The notes below the pieces were generated by a model. The model did no database searches, had not been told where the DNA came from, and saw only the letters and a list, made by a program, of their open reading frames with translations. From assembly GCA_018267965.1 (NCBI GenBank), contig JAFDXK010000003.1, positions 248,001 through 312,000 of the forward strand: 64,000 nt of DNA, given 5' to 3'. Within the stretch, counting starts at the first letter, position 1. Every line of letters begins with the position of its first letter. This document shows, piece after piece, positions 35,931 to 45,169 of this stretch. Source of the DNA: Bacteroidota bacterium. Its GTDB lineage: Bacteria; Bacteroidota; Bacteroidia; Chitinophagales; Chitinophagaceae. Position numbers and translations under genes: made by a program.

Positions 35931-36938
35931 TTGAGAAAGATAGACATACATACGCACATCATGCCGGAGAACATACCCAACTGGTTTCAGAAGTTTGGGT
36001 ATGGAGATTTTATCAGGTTGGAGCATCACAAACCATGCTGTGCTAAAATGATAAAAGGCGATAAGGTTTTTCGTGAGATAGAAGAAAACTGCTGGGATCC
36101 TAAAGCGCGTATGAAGGAAATGGATATGACCGAAGTAACTACGCAAGTCTTATCCACTATTCCTGTTTTATTCAACTACTGGGCTAAACCTGAACACGGT
36201 ATTGAAACATCTCGTTTCTTCAACGACCATATAGCGCAATGCGTAGCTGATAATCCTGACAGATTTATTGGTTTAGGTACTGTACCTATGCAGGATATGT
36301 ATTTCGCGATACAAGAGATGGAGCGTTGTGTGCGTGAATTGAAAATGCCGGGGCTAGAAATAGGTTCTAATATCAATAACAAAAATCTAAGTGACCCATT
36401 CTTTGACCCATTCTGGAAAGCAGCAGAAGAATTGAACTGCTGCATATTTGTGCACCCTTGGGAAATGATGGGTGAAAATGATATGCAAAAATACTGGTTG
36501 CCGTGGCTGGTGGGTATGCCTGCTGAAACGGCACGTGCTATCAGCTCTATGATATTTGGCGGTGTGTTTGAGCGCTTTCCTAAGTTGCGCGTAGCTTTTG
36601 CACATGGCGGTGGTTCTTTCCCATTCACTATCGGCAGGATAGAACATGGCTTCAATGTACGTCCTGATCTATGCGCGATAGATAATGCCATTAATCCTCG
36701 CGAATATCTTGGTAAGTTTTGGATTGATGCACTAGTGCACGACCCTAAAGCATTGCAATATGTTGTAGATGTGATGGGCCACGATAAAGTATGTATGGGT
36801 AGTGATTATCCCTTCCCTCTTGGTGAGCATCATCCCGGTAAGTTGATAGAAAGCATGGATAGTTTTACTGCCTCTGTTACCGAAGAATTGCTATACAAAA
36901 ATGCTCTTAATTGGATGGGGATTAGCGAACCGAAATAA
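35931..36938 (+). CDS. Aminocarboxymuconate-semialdehyde decarboxylase-like amidohydrolase (ACMSD)
   Basis: Zinc-dependent decarboxylase of the amidohydrolase superfamily, 335 aa. In the kynurenine branch of tryptophan catabolism ACMSD converts 2-amino-3-carboxymuconate semialdehyde to aminomuconate semialdehyde. Expected metal ligands are present: H7 and H9 (IHTHIMPENIPNW), H175 (CIFVHPWEMMG) and D292 (MGSDYPFPLG), with the spacing known for bacterial ACMSD. GGGSFPFTIGRIEHG also fits. The start is TTG at 35931: the next ATG (35961) would remove both N-terminal His ligands, and no in-frame ATG precedes it within the spacer. An AAGG sequence lies just upstream. Third gene of the operon. Confidence 0.85.
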   Translation: MRKIDIHTHIMPENIPNWFQKFGYGDFIRLEHHKPCCAKMIKGDKVFREIEENCWDPKARMKEMDMTEVTTQVLSTIPVLFNYWAKPEHGIETSRFFNDHIAQCVADNPDRFIGLGTVPMQDMYFAIQEMERCVRELKMPGLEIGSNINNKNLSDPFFDPFWKAAEELNCCIFVHPWEMMGENDMQKYWLPWLVGMPAETARAISSMIFGGVFERFPKLRVAFAHGGGSFPFTIGRIEHGFNVRPDLCAIDNAINPREYLGKFWIDALVHDPKALQYVVDVMGHDKVCMGSDYPFPLGEHHPGKLIESMDSFTASVTEELLYKNALNWMGISEPK

Positions 36939-36941
36939 AGA

Positions 36942-36979
36942 ACCCCCTGTTCATTCTTGCAGGATATGGTGCAGGGGGT
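36942..36979 (+). terminator. Possible terminator hairpin after the ACMSD-like gene
   Basis: ACCCCCTG (36942-36949) pairs with CAGGGGGT (36972-36979) across a 22-base loop, 3 bases after the stop codon. No clear T run follows, so termination is uncertain; it also lies between two convergent genes. Confidence 0.4.
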
Positions 36980-37027
36980 AGCTTTGACTTGTGTATAGGA
37001 TCTATATAAGAAAATATGAAAAGCATT

Positions 37028-39463
37028 TTATGACGAACCGCCAGCACGTTTCTTTTCATCTTCAGCACCACCAGAACGTTTACGTATAGGAGCTACTGTG
37101 CGCTTGCCAAAGCGGTATGTAAATGATAAAGAGACTTGTCTTGTTTCACGCTGGGCTATAAATTTTTCATTGTAATTATAATACGTGGATGTAGCCCTTG
37201 GATAGCTGCGCCAAAAAATATCGGTGGCGTTGAGCTTTATAGTGGCTCTTTTATCAAAGAGATTTTTCTGTATACCCGCACTCAGTGACCATTGTGGCTC
37301 GATAAGCATGTAGCCATGCAATTGTTTTGTTTGGTAAAAGAAACTCAACTCTGCCGACCAATCTTTAGGCAGCATAAAACTATTAGTAGTATTGAGGTCA
37401 GCAGTCACTCTGCTGCTATTCAAATTTGTATTCGCGATATTACCTTTGAACTCGCTGTAATAAAAATTGAAACTGGTAAAGTTGCTCCACCATTTAAAGA
37501 ACTGGAATTGGTACGAACCGCTGAGATCATAAAATACCTGGCTGGTAAGATTCCTGTCTGTTTGCACTGTTACACGCTTTTGCGTTGTATCATCACTGGG
37601 TTGAATCACATTTGTAATGGGGTCTGTTAAATAACTATAAAAGAGAGTAGTTACCAACCTTTGCTTATAAGTATGTGATAGTTCTATGTTATAAACTAAC
37701 TCTGGTAAAATATAGGGGAATCCTGTTGCGTAAGTACTGGGATCAAGAAAATTCTTGAATGGGTTTAATTGTTCGTAATTAGGCCTGTTGATTCTCCTGC
37801 TTACCGATATGCCCAAGTCGTTATTTTTATCTAAGTGCCTCTGAATAGCTACACTTGGGAAAAATTGTGTGTAGTTCCTGTCAAACACTTGTGCGTATAC
37901 TTTTTGATCGCCATGTGCGATAGTTTGTTCAACGCGCAAGCCCAGTTGTGTGCTCCATTTCTCCCAGTCTTTATTAGCATTCAAGTACCCGGCATTGATA
38001 TTCTCATTATAGATAAAGTGATTGCTCTTGTTGGAATCAAATAAATAAATACCGTTGCTATGATCAAAAAAACGTGCATCAACATCCTGTATTACATAAC
38101 TGGCTTTTATACCAGCTTCCAGTTTCAACTCACGCTTCATGGGGTGTGCATAATCTGCCTTGATAGCATAGATGGTTGTATTCTTATCTAAGCCGCTACT
38201 CAATAAATACTGAGGTAAATAATCTGCTCCGTTCTTATCTATATAGTGTGTTACAAATTCTTCTGAGCGTTGTGTATTATAATGGCCGTAGTCGGCATCT
38301 ACAGTAAGCATCCTGCCCATACTATCAAATGTATGCCTGAGGTTGGCATTGCCTGAATAATTACCAAAATTATTGTTGGCTTTACTATCTGTAATGAAAT
38401 AAGATTGTATAGCGCGAATGCTATCCAACACCTGTGAATAGCTCTTTCTATTGATATTAAAATATCCGGGAGAGCCATTGAACATCACACCAACTGTTGT
38501 CTTTTTTGATATACTATAATCAGCACTTAAACCGGCAGTATGTGTGTAGACATCAAATGTGGTATTATTATCCTGGTCATACGCATTCTGGAATGCACCA
38601 TTGCCGTAAAAACTTCTGAAAAGAATTAAATGATTGAACCCGGTTCTGTAGTTATAGTTATAGTTAGCTGTAAATGACCATTTTTTATCCCTGAAATTGA
38701 GGTTGATGCCTGCGCCTGCTTTCGGATACACCCCCTGTGCATAAGAACTCGTAGCACTGCCATTCAGCCCCATGCGTTTGTCTCTTTTGGTTTTGATATT
38801 GATAATACCAGAGCTACCTTCTGCATCATACTTAGCTGACGGATTGCTGATGATTTCTATTTGCTCCACAGCACTTGACGGCATTGATTTCAACATATTT
38901 GCAAGGTCACTACCCGCTATTACCTGGCGTTTGCCATCTATCATCACATTCACACCCTGACGGCCTTTGATACTTATATTATCATTCTGGTCTACCCTAA
39001 CACCCGGCGAGCGTGAGATAACGTCCAGAACCGATGAACCGGCATTTACGATACTATTCTCTACATTCACTACTATCTTATCAGCCTTTACTTCTATCAA
39101 TGGCTTCTGAGCCCTCACTGCTACATCTTTCAGATTATTGTTTTTGCGTTTCAGCTTAATTTCAGGTAAAACATATACAGCGCCTGAGAAGCTGAAACTA
39201 TCTGAAGTATATACTTCAAAACCTGTTGCATTTATCTTCAACACATAATTACCATCAGGTATATTAGTCAATTCAAACGCGCCTTTTTCGTCTGTCAAAT
39301 CTGCTTTTACCAAAGTATTGCCCCCGGCCTTAAACAAGGCAATATTGACAACAATAGGAGATCCTGCATCGTCCAGTACCCTACCTTTTACTTCTCCCGG
39401 TTTTGCAAGCAATTGTAATGGTGCCAACAGCAAAAACAGAATAAAAAACAGCGGGTATTTCAT
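37028..39463 (-). CDS. TonB-receptor-like outer-membrane barrel protein (CarboxypepD-regulatory N-terminus)
   Basis: Outer-membrane protein of 811 aa, likely for uptake or binding of an unknown ligand. A signal peptide ends near LLAKP. Residues about 24-110 form a carboxypeptidase-regulatory-like domain (VKGRVLDDAGSPIVVNIALF). A plug-like region follows (ENSIVNAGSSVLDVISRSPG, GRQGVNVMIDGKRQ, SSAVEQIEIISNPSAKYDAEG), then an OMP_b-brl_3-type barrel ending in VSLSFTYRFG before a charged tail. The same architecture recurs in the 45.7-48.1 kb gene. It diverges from the propeller sensor kinase gene, 131 bases apart, and so could be under its control; this is inference. Confidence 0.87.
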   Translation of the reverse strand: MKYPLFFILFLLLAPLQLLAKPGEVKGRVLDDAGSPIVVNIALFKAGGNTLVKADLTDEKGAFELTNIPDGNYVLKINATGFEVYTSDSFSFSGAVYVLPEIKLKRKNNNLKDVAVRAQKPLIEVKADKIVVNVENSIVNAGSSVLDVISRSPGVRVDQNDNISIKGRQGVNVMIDGKRQVIAGSDLANMLKSMPSSAVEQIEIISNPSAKYDAEGSSGIINIKTKRDKRMGLNGSATSSYAQGVYPKAGAGINLNFRDKKWSFTANYNYNYRTGFNHLILFRSFYGNGAFQNAYDQDNNTTFDVYTHTAGLSADYSISKKTTVGVMFNGSPGYFNINRKSYSQVLDSIRAIQSYFITDSKANNNFGNYSGNANLRHTFDSMGRMLTVDADYGHYNTQRSEEFVTHYIDKNGADYLPQYLLSSGLDKNTTIYAIKADYAHPMKRELKLEAGIKASYVIQDVDARFFDHSNGIYLFDSNKSNHFIYNENINAGYLNANKDWEKWSTQLGLRVEQTIAHGDQKVYAQVFDRNYTQFFPSVAIQRHLDKNNDLGISVSRRINRPNYEQLNPFKNFLDPSTYATGFPYILPELVYNIELSHTYKQRLVTTLFYSYLTDPITNVIQPSDDTTQKRVTVQTDRNLTSQVFYDLSGSYQFQFFKWWSNFTSFNFYYSEFKGNIANTNLNSSRVTADLNTTNSFMLPKDWSAELSFFYQTKQLHGYMLIEPQWSLSAGIQKNLFDKRATIKLNATDIFWRSYPRATSTYYNYNEKFIAQRETRQVSLSFTYRFGKRTVAPIRKRSGGAEDEKKRAGGSS

Positions 39464-39480
39464 TTTGGTTAATTGTATGT

Positions 39481-39488
39481 CAAATGTA
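39481..39488 (-). promoter_or_regulatory. Putative -7 element of the 37-39.5 kb receptor gene
   Basis: CAAATGTA reads TACATTTG on the minus strand, a perfect TAnnTTTG, 17 bases before the ATG at 39463. No clear -33 TTG is seen. Confidence 0.45.
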
Positions 39489-39501
39489 TTTTCAGAAACT
39501 A

Positions 39502-39566
39502 ACCAGCCCTACCCCCATCACGGGGGATTTGTGCTTTTCTAACCCCACCCATAAGGGGGGATTTAT
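39502..39566. repeat. Tandem C-run/G-run hairpin units
   Basis: Two similar units lie in a row: CCCCC-ATCAC-GGGGG then ATTT (39512-39529) and CCCC-ACCCATAA-GGGG then ATTTATTT (39543-39566). Each follows an AACC start. They look like degraded copies of the short C-rich/G-rich dispersed repeats often seen between genes in Bacteroidota. They lie between the receptor and the sensor kinase genes. Confidence 0.5.
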
Positions 39567-39594
39567 TTAAAGACAAGTGCTGTAACTTCACAGA

Positions 39595-42531
39595 GTGTTA
39601 AGAAAAGTCATCTTTTTACCCATCTTACTATTATGCTTCTGTGCTCAAGCACAGCGTTATCCTTTTTATAATCTTAACGTTGAAAACGGTCTGATACAAT
39701 CGCAAGCCACATCTATTGTACAGGATAAATTCGGGCATCTTTGGATAGGTACATTGGGCGGGCTATCTAGATATGATGGTAAGAACTTCACGAATTACAC
39801 AGTGCGTAATGGTATGCAGAACAATACCGTTACCAAACTCAAAACAGACAATAAGGGTAATTTGTGGATAGGCACATCAAAAGGTATATCCATGTATAAT
39901 GGAAGTGCTTTCAAGCACTATGTTCTGCAATCTCCCGAAATCCCCAACGCCAATGTAATAACAGACATCAATATAGCAAACGATGGCACTGTTTATTGCA
40001 TTGCACAACATAAAGCTTATCAAATTAGGAGCAACAATTCACCCCTAATTACATTACCTTCTATTAATGATTCATTCACATCAGTATTTGCAGATGGTAA
40101 TGATTTATGGATAGGTGGCACTAAAGGCAAAATATACCATCGTCATGGTAATACCTGGGACAGCATAGCATTTCACGAACCGTCTTTATCGGGCATTCCA
40201 CAGGTAAATGCATTTTACAGAGATAGCAGGCAGCAGTTATGGGTGGGCACAGATGGTGGCCTATATAAAATTGAAAATAACAAAATCAACATTGCCCACA
40301 TTAATGCCACACCACTTTATGGCATATACCCCATCTTATCTATTACAGAAGACAAGTATAAAAACATCTGGTTAGGTACAGCATTAGGTGCTTTCCGCAT
40401 AAATGATACATCCTGGGTATACTGCAGCAAAAAGAACGGACTTACGGACAATACCATATACCAGGTGATTACAGATGCTGAAGGTAATATATGGATGGCT
40501 TCTGATGGCAAAGGTGTATTTCGTTTTTCAGGAGCAAGATTCTCTATGCTGGATGAAGGAACGGGTTTACCCAGTGCCCAGATAATGAGTATAGCTGCTA
40601 CCAATTCAAGAGTATACTTAGGCACCTACGATGCTGGCTTATATATATTTGAAAACGGGAAAACTACCAATTCTAAAATGCCTATAAGAACGGGCACGAC
40701 CATTACTTCTATAAAAATAAAAGATGGTATGGTATGGCTGGGTACACGCGGCAACGGCTTATGGAAATACAATGGTATCTCATACAAAGGCTATACTTAT
40801 CCTACAATTCCGTCTAATATTATTACCTGTTTGTATACAGACAAAGAAAACAGGCTATGGGCTGGCTGTGGCAATGCTGTGATGTATTACTCAAATGATA
40901 CTTTTCATAGAGTTAAGGATATCACAACAGCCGTACAGGATTTTATTAGCATAGGTAACGATAGTGTATTAATGGCAACTTCAGAAGGCATCAAATTATA
41001 TCATGCCAATGAAGTTTCATCATATAGTACCGGAACTGCGCCTGACAGCGCATCACTTCAATGCTTTACGTTAAAAGGTAACGAACTATGGATAGGTACC
41101 AGTGACAACGGTGTTATTTGTTACAACCTGAAAACAGGTAAATCTTTTACAATCAATAAAAGCAACGGACTCCAATCAGATTTTATCTACAATATCATTA
41201 CAGATAATGATGGTAATATATGGTTAGGTACAGGTTATGGCATTCATGAAATAACCATGGCCAATGGCAAACCTGTCATACAGTTTTTTGGCAAAGAGCA
41301 GGGTATAACAGGAATGGAGAGTAACCACAACGCCGTTTTTAAAATGAATGATGGCAGTATATGGTTCGGGACAACAAATGGCGCTGTACACTATAATCCT
41401 AAATCGAAAGTAACTACGGCAAAACCTTCTGCCATCATCATGCAATCAGTAAAGCTATTCGGAGAGAATATAAATGACAGTTTATATTTCGACAGCACTG
41501 ATGCCTGGTATAATGTACCTCAAAAATTACATCTACCCTATCGCAAAAACAATCTCACTTTTACCTTTCAGGCTATTACTCTTACAGGATTAGAACAAAT
41601 CAAATACAGATACAGGATTGACGGTTTGGAAAATCAATGGTCCGACTGGTCATCTGTGAATTCTGTAACCTATTCGGCTCTTCCTCCCGGTAATTATAAT
41701 TTACTGGTAGAATGTAAAACTAATGATAGTATTGCTATAAAACGTTTAAGTTACCCATTCGAGATTATCACCCCGTTCCACAAAACAAAATGGTTCAGGT
41801 TGCTTATTGTATTGGCGTGTATACTGTTAGGTGTGACTATCCAGTACATACTCAACAAACGCAAGCATAACAGGATGCTATTGCTGGAACGATTGAGAAG
41901 AGAAGAACAAAATAAAATAAGGCAGCGTACAGCAGAAGATTTTCATGATGAAGTAGGCAACAAGCTAACACGCATCAACGTGTTGACCAATGTCCTAAAA
42001 AATAAAATTGGGCCTTTAACCCCTGATACCAAACGCATTATAGACCAGATACAGGAAAATACCGGATTACTGTACGGCGGCACAAGAGACATTTTATGGT
42101 CACTAAAACCGTCAAATGATAGCCTCTATGAGATACTGCACCGCATCAGGGATTTCGGTGGTGAATTATACCAGGACACGGAAATCGATTTCATTTTTAC
42201 TGGCACGGATGAACGTTGGCACAATTACAAAATGCCATTAGATATGAGCCGTAATTTGCTGATGATATTTAAAGAGGCGTTAAACAACTCTTTGAAATAC
42301 GCCGAAGCCACAAAGGTTACTATACACGCAGAATTAAAAGAGAACAACGTATTACATATTGAGCTTAAAGACAACGGTAAAGGTTTCGACCCTGAAACAG
42401 CCCAACGTGGCCATGGTATTGACAATATGAACGTAAGGGCTAAGCGTTTAAATGCCCGTTTTTACCTTGATGCATCTCCGGGCAATGGTACATTTATAAG
42501 CCTGAGTTTCAAGCTTCCTAAGCAATCTTAA
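39595..42531 (+). CDS. Sensor histidine kinase with periplasmic two-component propeller
   Basis: Membrane sensor kinase of 978 aa without a fused receiver. A signal peptide (MLRKVIFLPILLLCFCAQAQ) leads into 14 or so propeller repeats with the typical WIGT/DxxGNIWLG lines (about residues 25-640), then a Y_Y_Y-type domain (RIDGLENQWSDWS near 675), one membrane segment (about 731-751), and a NarL-type kinase core. The phospho-accepting His is H784 in DFHDEVGNKLTRI; the ATPase part has KEALNNSLKYAEA near 893 and DNGKGFDP near 927. The start is GTG at 39595; no in-frame ATG gives a signal peptide. The response regulator gene follows after 97 bases. Confidence 0.9.
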   Translation: MLRKVIFLPILLLCFCAQAQRYPFYNLNVENGLIQSQATSIVQDKFGHLWIGTLGGLSRYDGKNFTNYTVRNGMQNNTVTKLKTDNKGNLWIGTSKGISMYNGSAFKHYVLQSPEIPNANVITDINIANDGTVYCIAQHKAYQIRSNNSPLITLPSINDSFTSVFADGNDLWIGGTKGKIYHRHGNTWDSIAFHEPSLSGIPQVNAFYRDSRQQLWVGTDGGLYKIENNKINIAHINATPLYGIYPILSITEDKYKNIWLGTALGAFRINDTSWVYCSKKNGLTDNTIYQVITDAEGNIWMASDGKGVFRFSGARFSMLDEGTGLPSAQIMSIAATNSRVYLGTYDAGLYIFENGKTTNSKMPIRTGTTITSIKIKDGMVWLGTRGNGLWKYNGISYKGYTYPTIPSNIITCLYTDKENRLWAGCGNAVMYYSNDTFHRVKDITTAVQDFISIGNDSVLMATSEGIKLYHANEVSSYSTGTAPDSASLQCFTLKGNELWIGTSDNGVICYNLKTGKSFTINKSNGLQSDFIYNIITDNDGNIWLGTGYGIHEITMANGKPVIQFFGKEQGITGMESNHNAVFKMNDGSIWFGTTNGAVHYNPKSKVTTAKPSAIIMQSVKLFGENINDSLYFDSTDAWYNVPQKLHLPYRKNNLTFTFQAITLTGLEQIKYRYRIDGLENQWSDWSSVNSVTYSALPPGNYNLLVECKTNDSIAIKRLSYPFEIITPFHKTKWFRLLIVLACILLGVTIQYILNKRKHNRMLLLERLRREEQNKIRQRTAEDFHDEVGNKLTRINVLTNVLKNKIGPLTPDTKRIIDQIQENTGLLYGGTRDILWSLKPSNDSLYEILHRIRDFGGELYQDTEIDFIFTGTDERWHNYKMPLDMSRNLLMIFKEALNNSLKYAEATKVTIHAELKENNVLHIELKDNGKGFDPETAQRGHGIDNMNVRAKRLNARFYLDASPGNGTFISLSFKLPKQS

Positions 42532-42628
42532 TAAATGCTATAAACTTGTTAAATATTAAAAATAACTTCTAAAGGGTGATAAAGATGTTAATGGAGAATA
42601 TGACCTTTATAATAAACCAACCAAACTC

Positions 42629-43261
42629 ATGACACGAGACCTGAATATCCGTGTTTGCATTATAGAAGATGATGCTACCATTCGTGAAGGATATGTATAC
42701 CTCATTGGCAATACCGAAGGCTTTAATGTTGTAGGCAATTATGCTTCGTTTGAAGATGCTACCAAAAAATTAGTGGCTGACGACCCTGATGTCATATTAT
42801 TAGATGTTGAACTACCGGGCATATCAGGTATCGATGCTATTCCGAAAATCAAGAAATTATTACCCGAAACATACATTATCATTCTTACCGTTTATGAGCA
42901 AGATATGCTCATATTCCGCGCTTTAGGTAATGGCGCATCAGGTTACCTCACTAAAAACACACCTCCGGAAAAAATCATCAGTGCTATAAAAGAAGTAATG
43001 GAAGGCGGCGGTCCCATGAGCGCGCATATTGCCCGCATGGTGATTTCTTCTTTCCAGCGTAACGAAGCATCCCCTCTGACACGCAGGGAAACTGAAATAT
43101 TAGAACAAATAGCCACAGGCAAAAGCCGCAAAAGAATAGCACAAGAGTTGTTCATAGACCTTGAAACAGTTAAATCTCATATCAAGAACATCTACCACAA
43201 ACTGAATGTGCACAGCAAGGCTGATGCCATCAAAACTGCCAAAGACAATAAGTTTATATAG
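42629..43261 (+). CDS. LuxR/NarL-family response regulator
   Basis: DNA-binding partner of the kinase encoded just upstream, 210 aa. Receiver domain: acidic pocket EDD near residue 13, phosphorylated D59 in VILLDVELPG, and the conserved Lys in GYLTKNTPPEK near 107. The C-terminal LuxR-type helix-turn-helix is LTRRETEILEQIATGKSRKRIAQEL to HKLNVHSKADAI. Its targets are not shown by the sequence; the adjacent receptor and permease genes are natural candidates. Confidence 0.93.
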   Translation: MTRDLNIRVCIIEDDATIREGYVYLIGNTEGFNVVGNYASFEDATKKLVADDPDVILLDVELPGISGIDAIPKIKKLLPETYIIILTVYEQDMLIFRALGNGASGYLTKNTPPEKIISAIKEVMEGGGPMSAHIARMVISSFQRNEASPLTRRETEILEQIATGKSRKRIAQELFIDLETVKSHIKNIYHKLNVHSKADAIKTAKDNKFI

Positions 43262-43326
43262 GGCTATCAGGTATTTCCATACAAAACATCAATAGCATTA
43301 TTAGTTTTACGGGATAAAGATTCCCG

Positions 43327-44673
43327 TTGCAACAAGCACATTCAAAAGAACCCGGTTTAGAAAGAGGCTTATCGCTAGTTCAGGCTACCGCTATCAATAT
43401 GATAGACATGGTAGGTATCGGACCGTTTGTCACCATATCTTTTGTCGTAGGGTTGATGCAAGGGCCCGTTTGTATTGTAGCCTGGCTATTAGGTGCCTTA
43501 TTATCTTATGTAGATGGCATGGTATGGGCAGAGATGGGCGCCAGATGGCCTGAAGCCGGTGGCAGCTATGCTTTTCTTCAAAAATTATACGGCGATAAAA
43601 AATGGGGTAAGGCAATGCCATTTCTTTTTATTTGGCAAACCTCTATCCAGGCTCCTCTTGTGGTGGCCAGTGGTGCTATTGGCTTTGCACAATACCTTAC
43701 CTTCTTAGTTCCATTAACTGATATCGAAAAGAAAATGGTGAGTGGTGGCTTAGTGTTGGTACTTATCGCACTATTATATCGCAATATTAAAAGCATAGGT
43801 AGAATATCTATTGTATTAGGAGTTATAACCATTGGCACTATACTCTGGCTCATTTTTTCAAGCGTTGGTCATTTTGAGGTTTCTCGTGCATTTGATTTTA
43901 GTAGTTCTATCGATTGGTTGAGTTTCCCATTTTATGCTGCACTGGGGCAGGCTTCTCAAAAAGCAGTGTATTCTTATTTAGGCTATTATAATGTTTGTCA
44001 TTTAGGCGCTGAAATTAAAAATCCTGAGAAGAATATTCCTCGCGCCATCTTCATTTCCATTACAGGCATTGCACTATTATATCTTGGTATGCAGACTGCC
44101 ATCTCGGGTGTATTGCCATGGCAACAGGTTGCTAATTCAGAATTTGTTGTCAGCCTGTATTTTGAATATGTGTACAATCACACCATAGCACAAATAGCTA
44201 CAATGTTGATTTTATCTATTGCCCTTGCTTCACTTTTCTCTGTAATACTAGGATACTCCCGTGTTCCTTACGCTGCTGCAAAAAATGGCGACTTCTTTGC
44301 TGTGTTTGCGAAGGTGCATCCTAAGTATCATTTCCCCCATGTTTCATTATTGGCATTAGGTGGTTTAGCATTCATCTTCAGCCTGTTATTCAAGATGAAG
44401 GATGTTATCACGTCCATTATTGTTATGCGGATACTCATACAGTTCATATCGCAGGCTGTTGGCGTAATTGCATGGCATTATCAAAAGCCTATGGATACGC
44501 GGCCTTATAAAATGCCACTTTTCCCTATACCGGCAATCATCTCAATACTTATCTGGCTTTTTTTATTGTTAATGAGTGAGCCCAAGTTTATTGCCTTTGC
44601 CCTGAGCATCATTATAACAGGCATTGCGTTATATATTTTAAAAGAATACCTATCTAAAAAGCAGCGTGCATAA
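43327..44673 (+). CDS. APC-family amino acid/polyamine permease
   Basis: Inner-membrane secondary transporter of 448 aa with about twelve membrane segments. The first helix carries the family pattern QATAINMIDMVGIGPFVTIS, with GIGPF as the unwound substrate-binding stretch, and EMGARWPEAGGSYAFLQ follows. The substrate cannot be read from sequence. The start must be TTG at 43327: a stop codon lies in frame at 43315-43317, and the first ATG (43399) would cut into helix 1. It lies 65 bases after the response regulator gene in the same direction and may share its transcript. Confidence 0.88.
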   Translation: MQQAHSKEPGLERGLSLVQATAINMIDMVGIGPFVTISFVVGLMQGPVCIVAWLLGALLSYVDGMVWAEMGARWPEAGGSYAFLQKLYGDKKWGKAMPFLFIWQTSIQAPLVVASGAIGFAQYLTFLVPLTDIEKKMVSGGLVLVLIALLYRNIKSIGRISIVLGVITIGTILWLIFSSVGHFEVSRAFDFSSSIDWLSFPFYAALGQASQKAVYSYLGYYNVCHLGAEIKNPEKNIPRAIFISITGIALLYLGMQTAISGVLPWQQVANSEFVVSLYFEYVYNHTIAQIATMLILSIALASLFSVILGYSRVPYAAAKNGDFFAVFAKVHPKYHFPHVSLLALGGLAFIFSLLFKMKDVITSIIVMRILIQFISQAVGVIAWHYQKPMDTRPYKMPLFPIPAIISILIWLFLLLMSEPKFIAFALSIIITGIALYILKEYLSKKQRA

Positions 44674-44720
44674 CCTGTGGATGTTGAAAAAGAAGCCATT
44701 TTATAAGCAGTCAAAGTGAT

Positions 44721-44728
44721 TATTTTTG
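44721..44728 (+). promoter_or_regulatory. Putative -7 element before the 44.8-kb gene
   Basis: TATTTTTG fits TAnnTTTG exactly and lies 90 bases upstream of the ATG at 44819. No TTG at the -33 distance. Confidence 0.3.
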
Positions 44729-44818
44729 CACTTAGGCAGGATAAAAGAGTTTTAGACTTTAAAATATTTCCTTTTTCCCTGTTTAGATTATATATTAGAA
44801 TTTAATTACGAAAGCAGA

Positions 44819-45169
44819 ATGTTACGCACCATATTATTAATTGTAGCCGGTATACTGTCAGTGGCATTATATCGTATGCTAAGCCGTGGTGGCAAGACGT
44901 ATGCGTATGACCGTACGCAAATGCTTTCTTTCCTTACCGATGGTTCTGAGAATGTTGTTCAAGAAGAAACAAATGGTAGTATCATCATTACAAATAAGAC
45001 TGTATTAATAGACGGGCTAGAATATATTTTCAAACCATCTGAAAATGAACCTATACAGGCATTGCTCGATTTTGACGATAATGGCTTAAGAAGTGTGCGT
45101 GTATTATTACCCGAAGGTGAAAAGCAATACTTCATTAATCGCAACCCGGCATCTATGCGTGTTGCTTAA
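44819..45169 (+). CDS. Small membrane-anchored protein of unknown function
   Basis: A 116-aa protein with one N-terminal hydrophobic segment (LRTILLIVAGILSVALYRML), which would act as an anchor with the rest in the cytoplasm or periplasm. The remaining sequence is a small acidic domain (DRTQMLSFLTDGSENVVQEE, LIDGLEYIFKPSENEPIQALLDFDDNG) with no family I recognise. Its last base abuts the end of the convergent YkgJ-type gene. Length, composition and the -7 element upstream suggest that the gene is real. Confidence 0.6.
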   Translation: MLRTILLIVAGILSVALYRMLSRGGKTYAYDRTQMLSFLTDGSENVVQEETNGSIIITNKTVLIDGLEYIFKPSENEPIQALLDFDDNGLRSVRVLLPEGEKQYFINRNPASMRVA

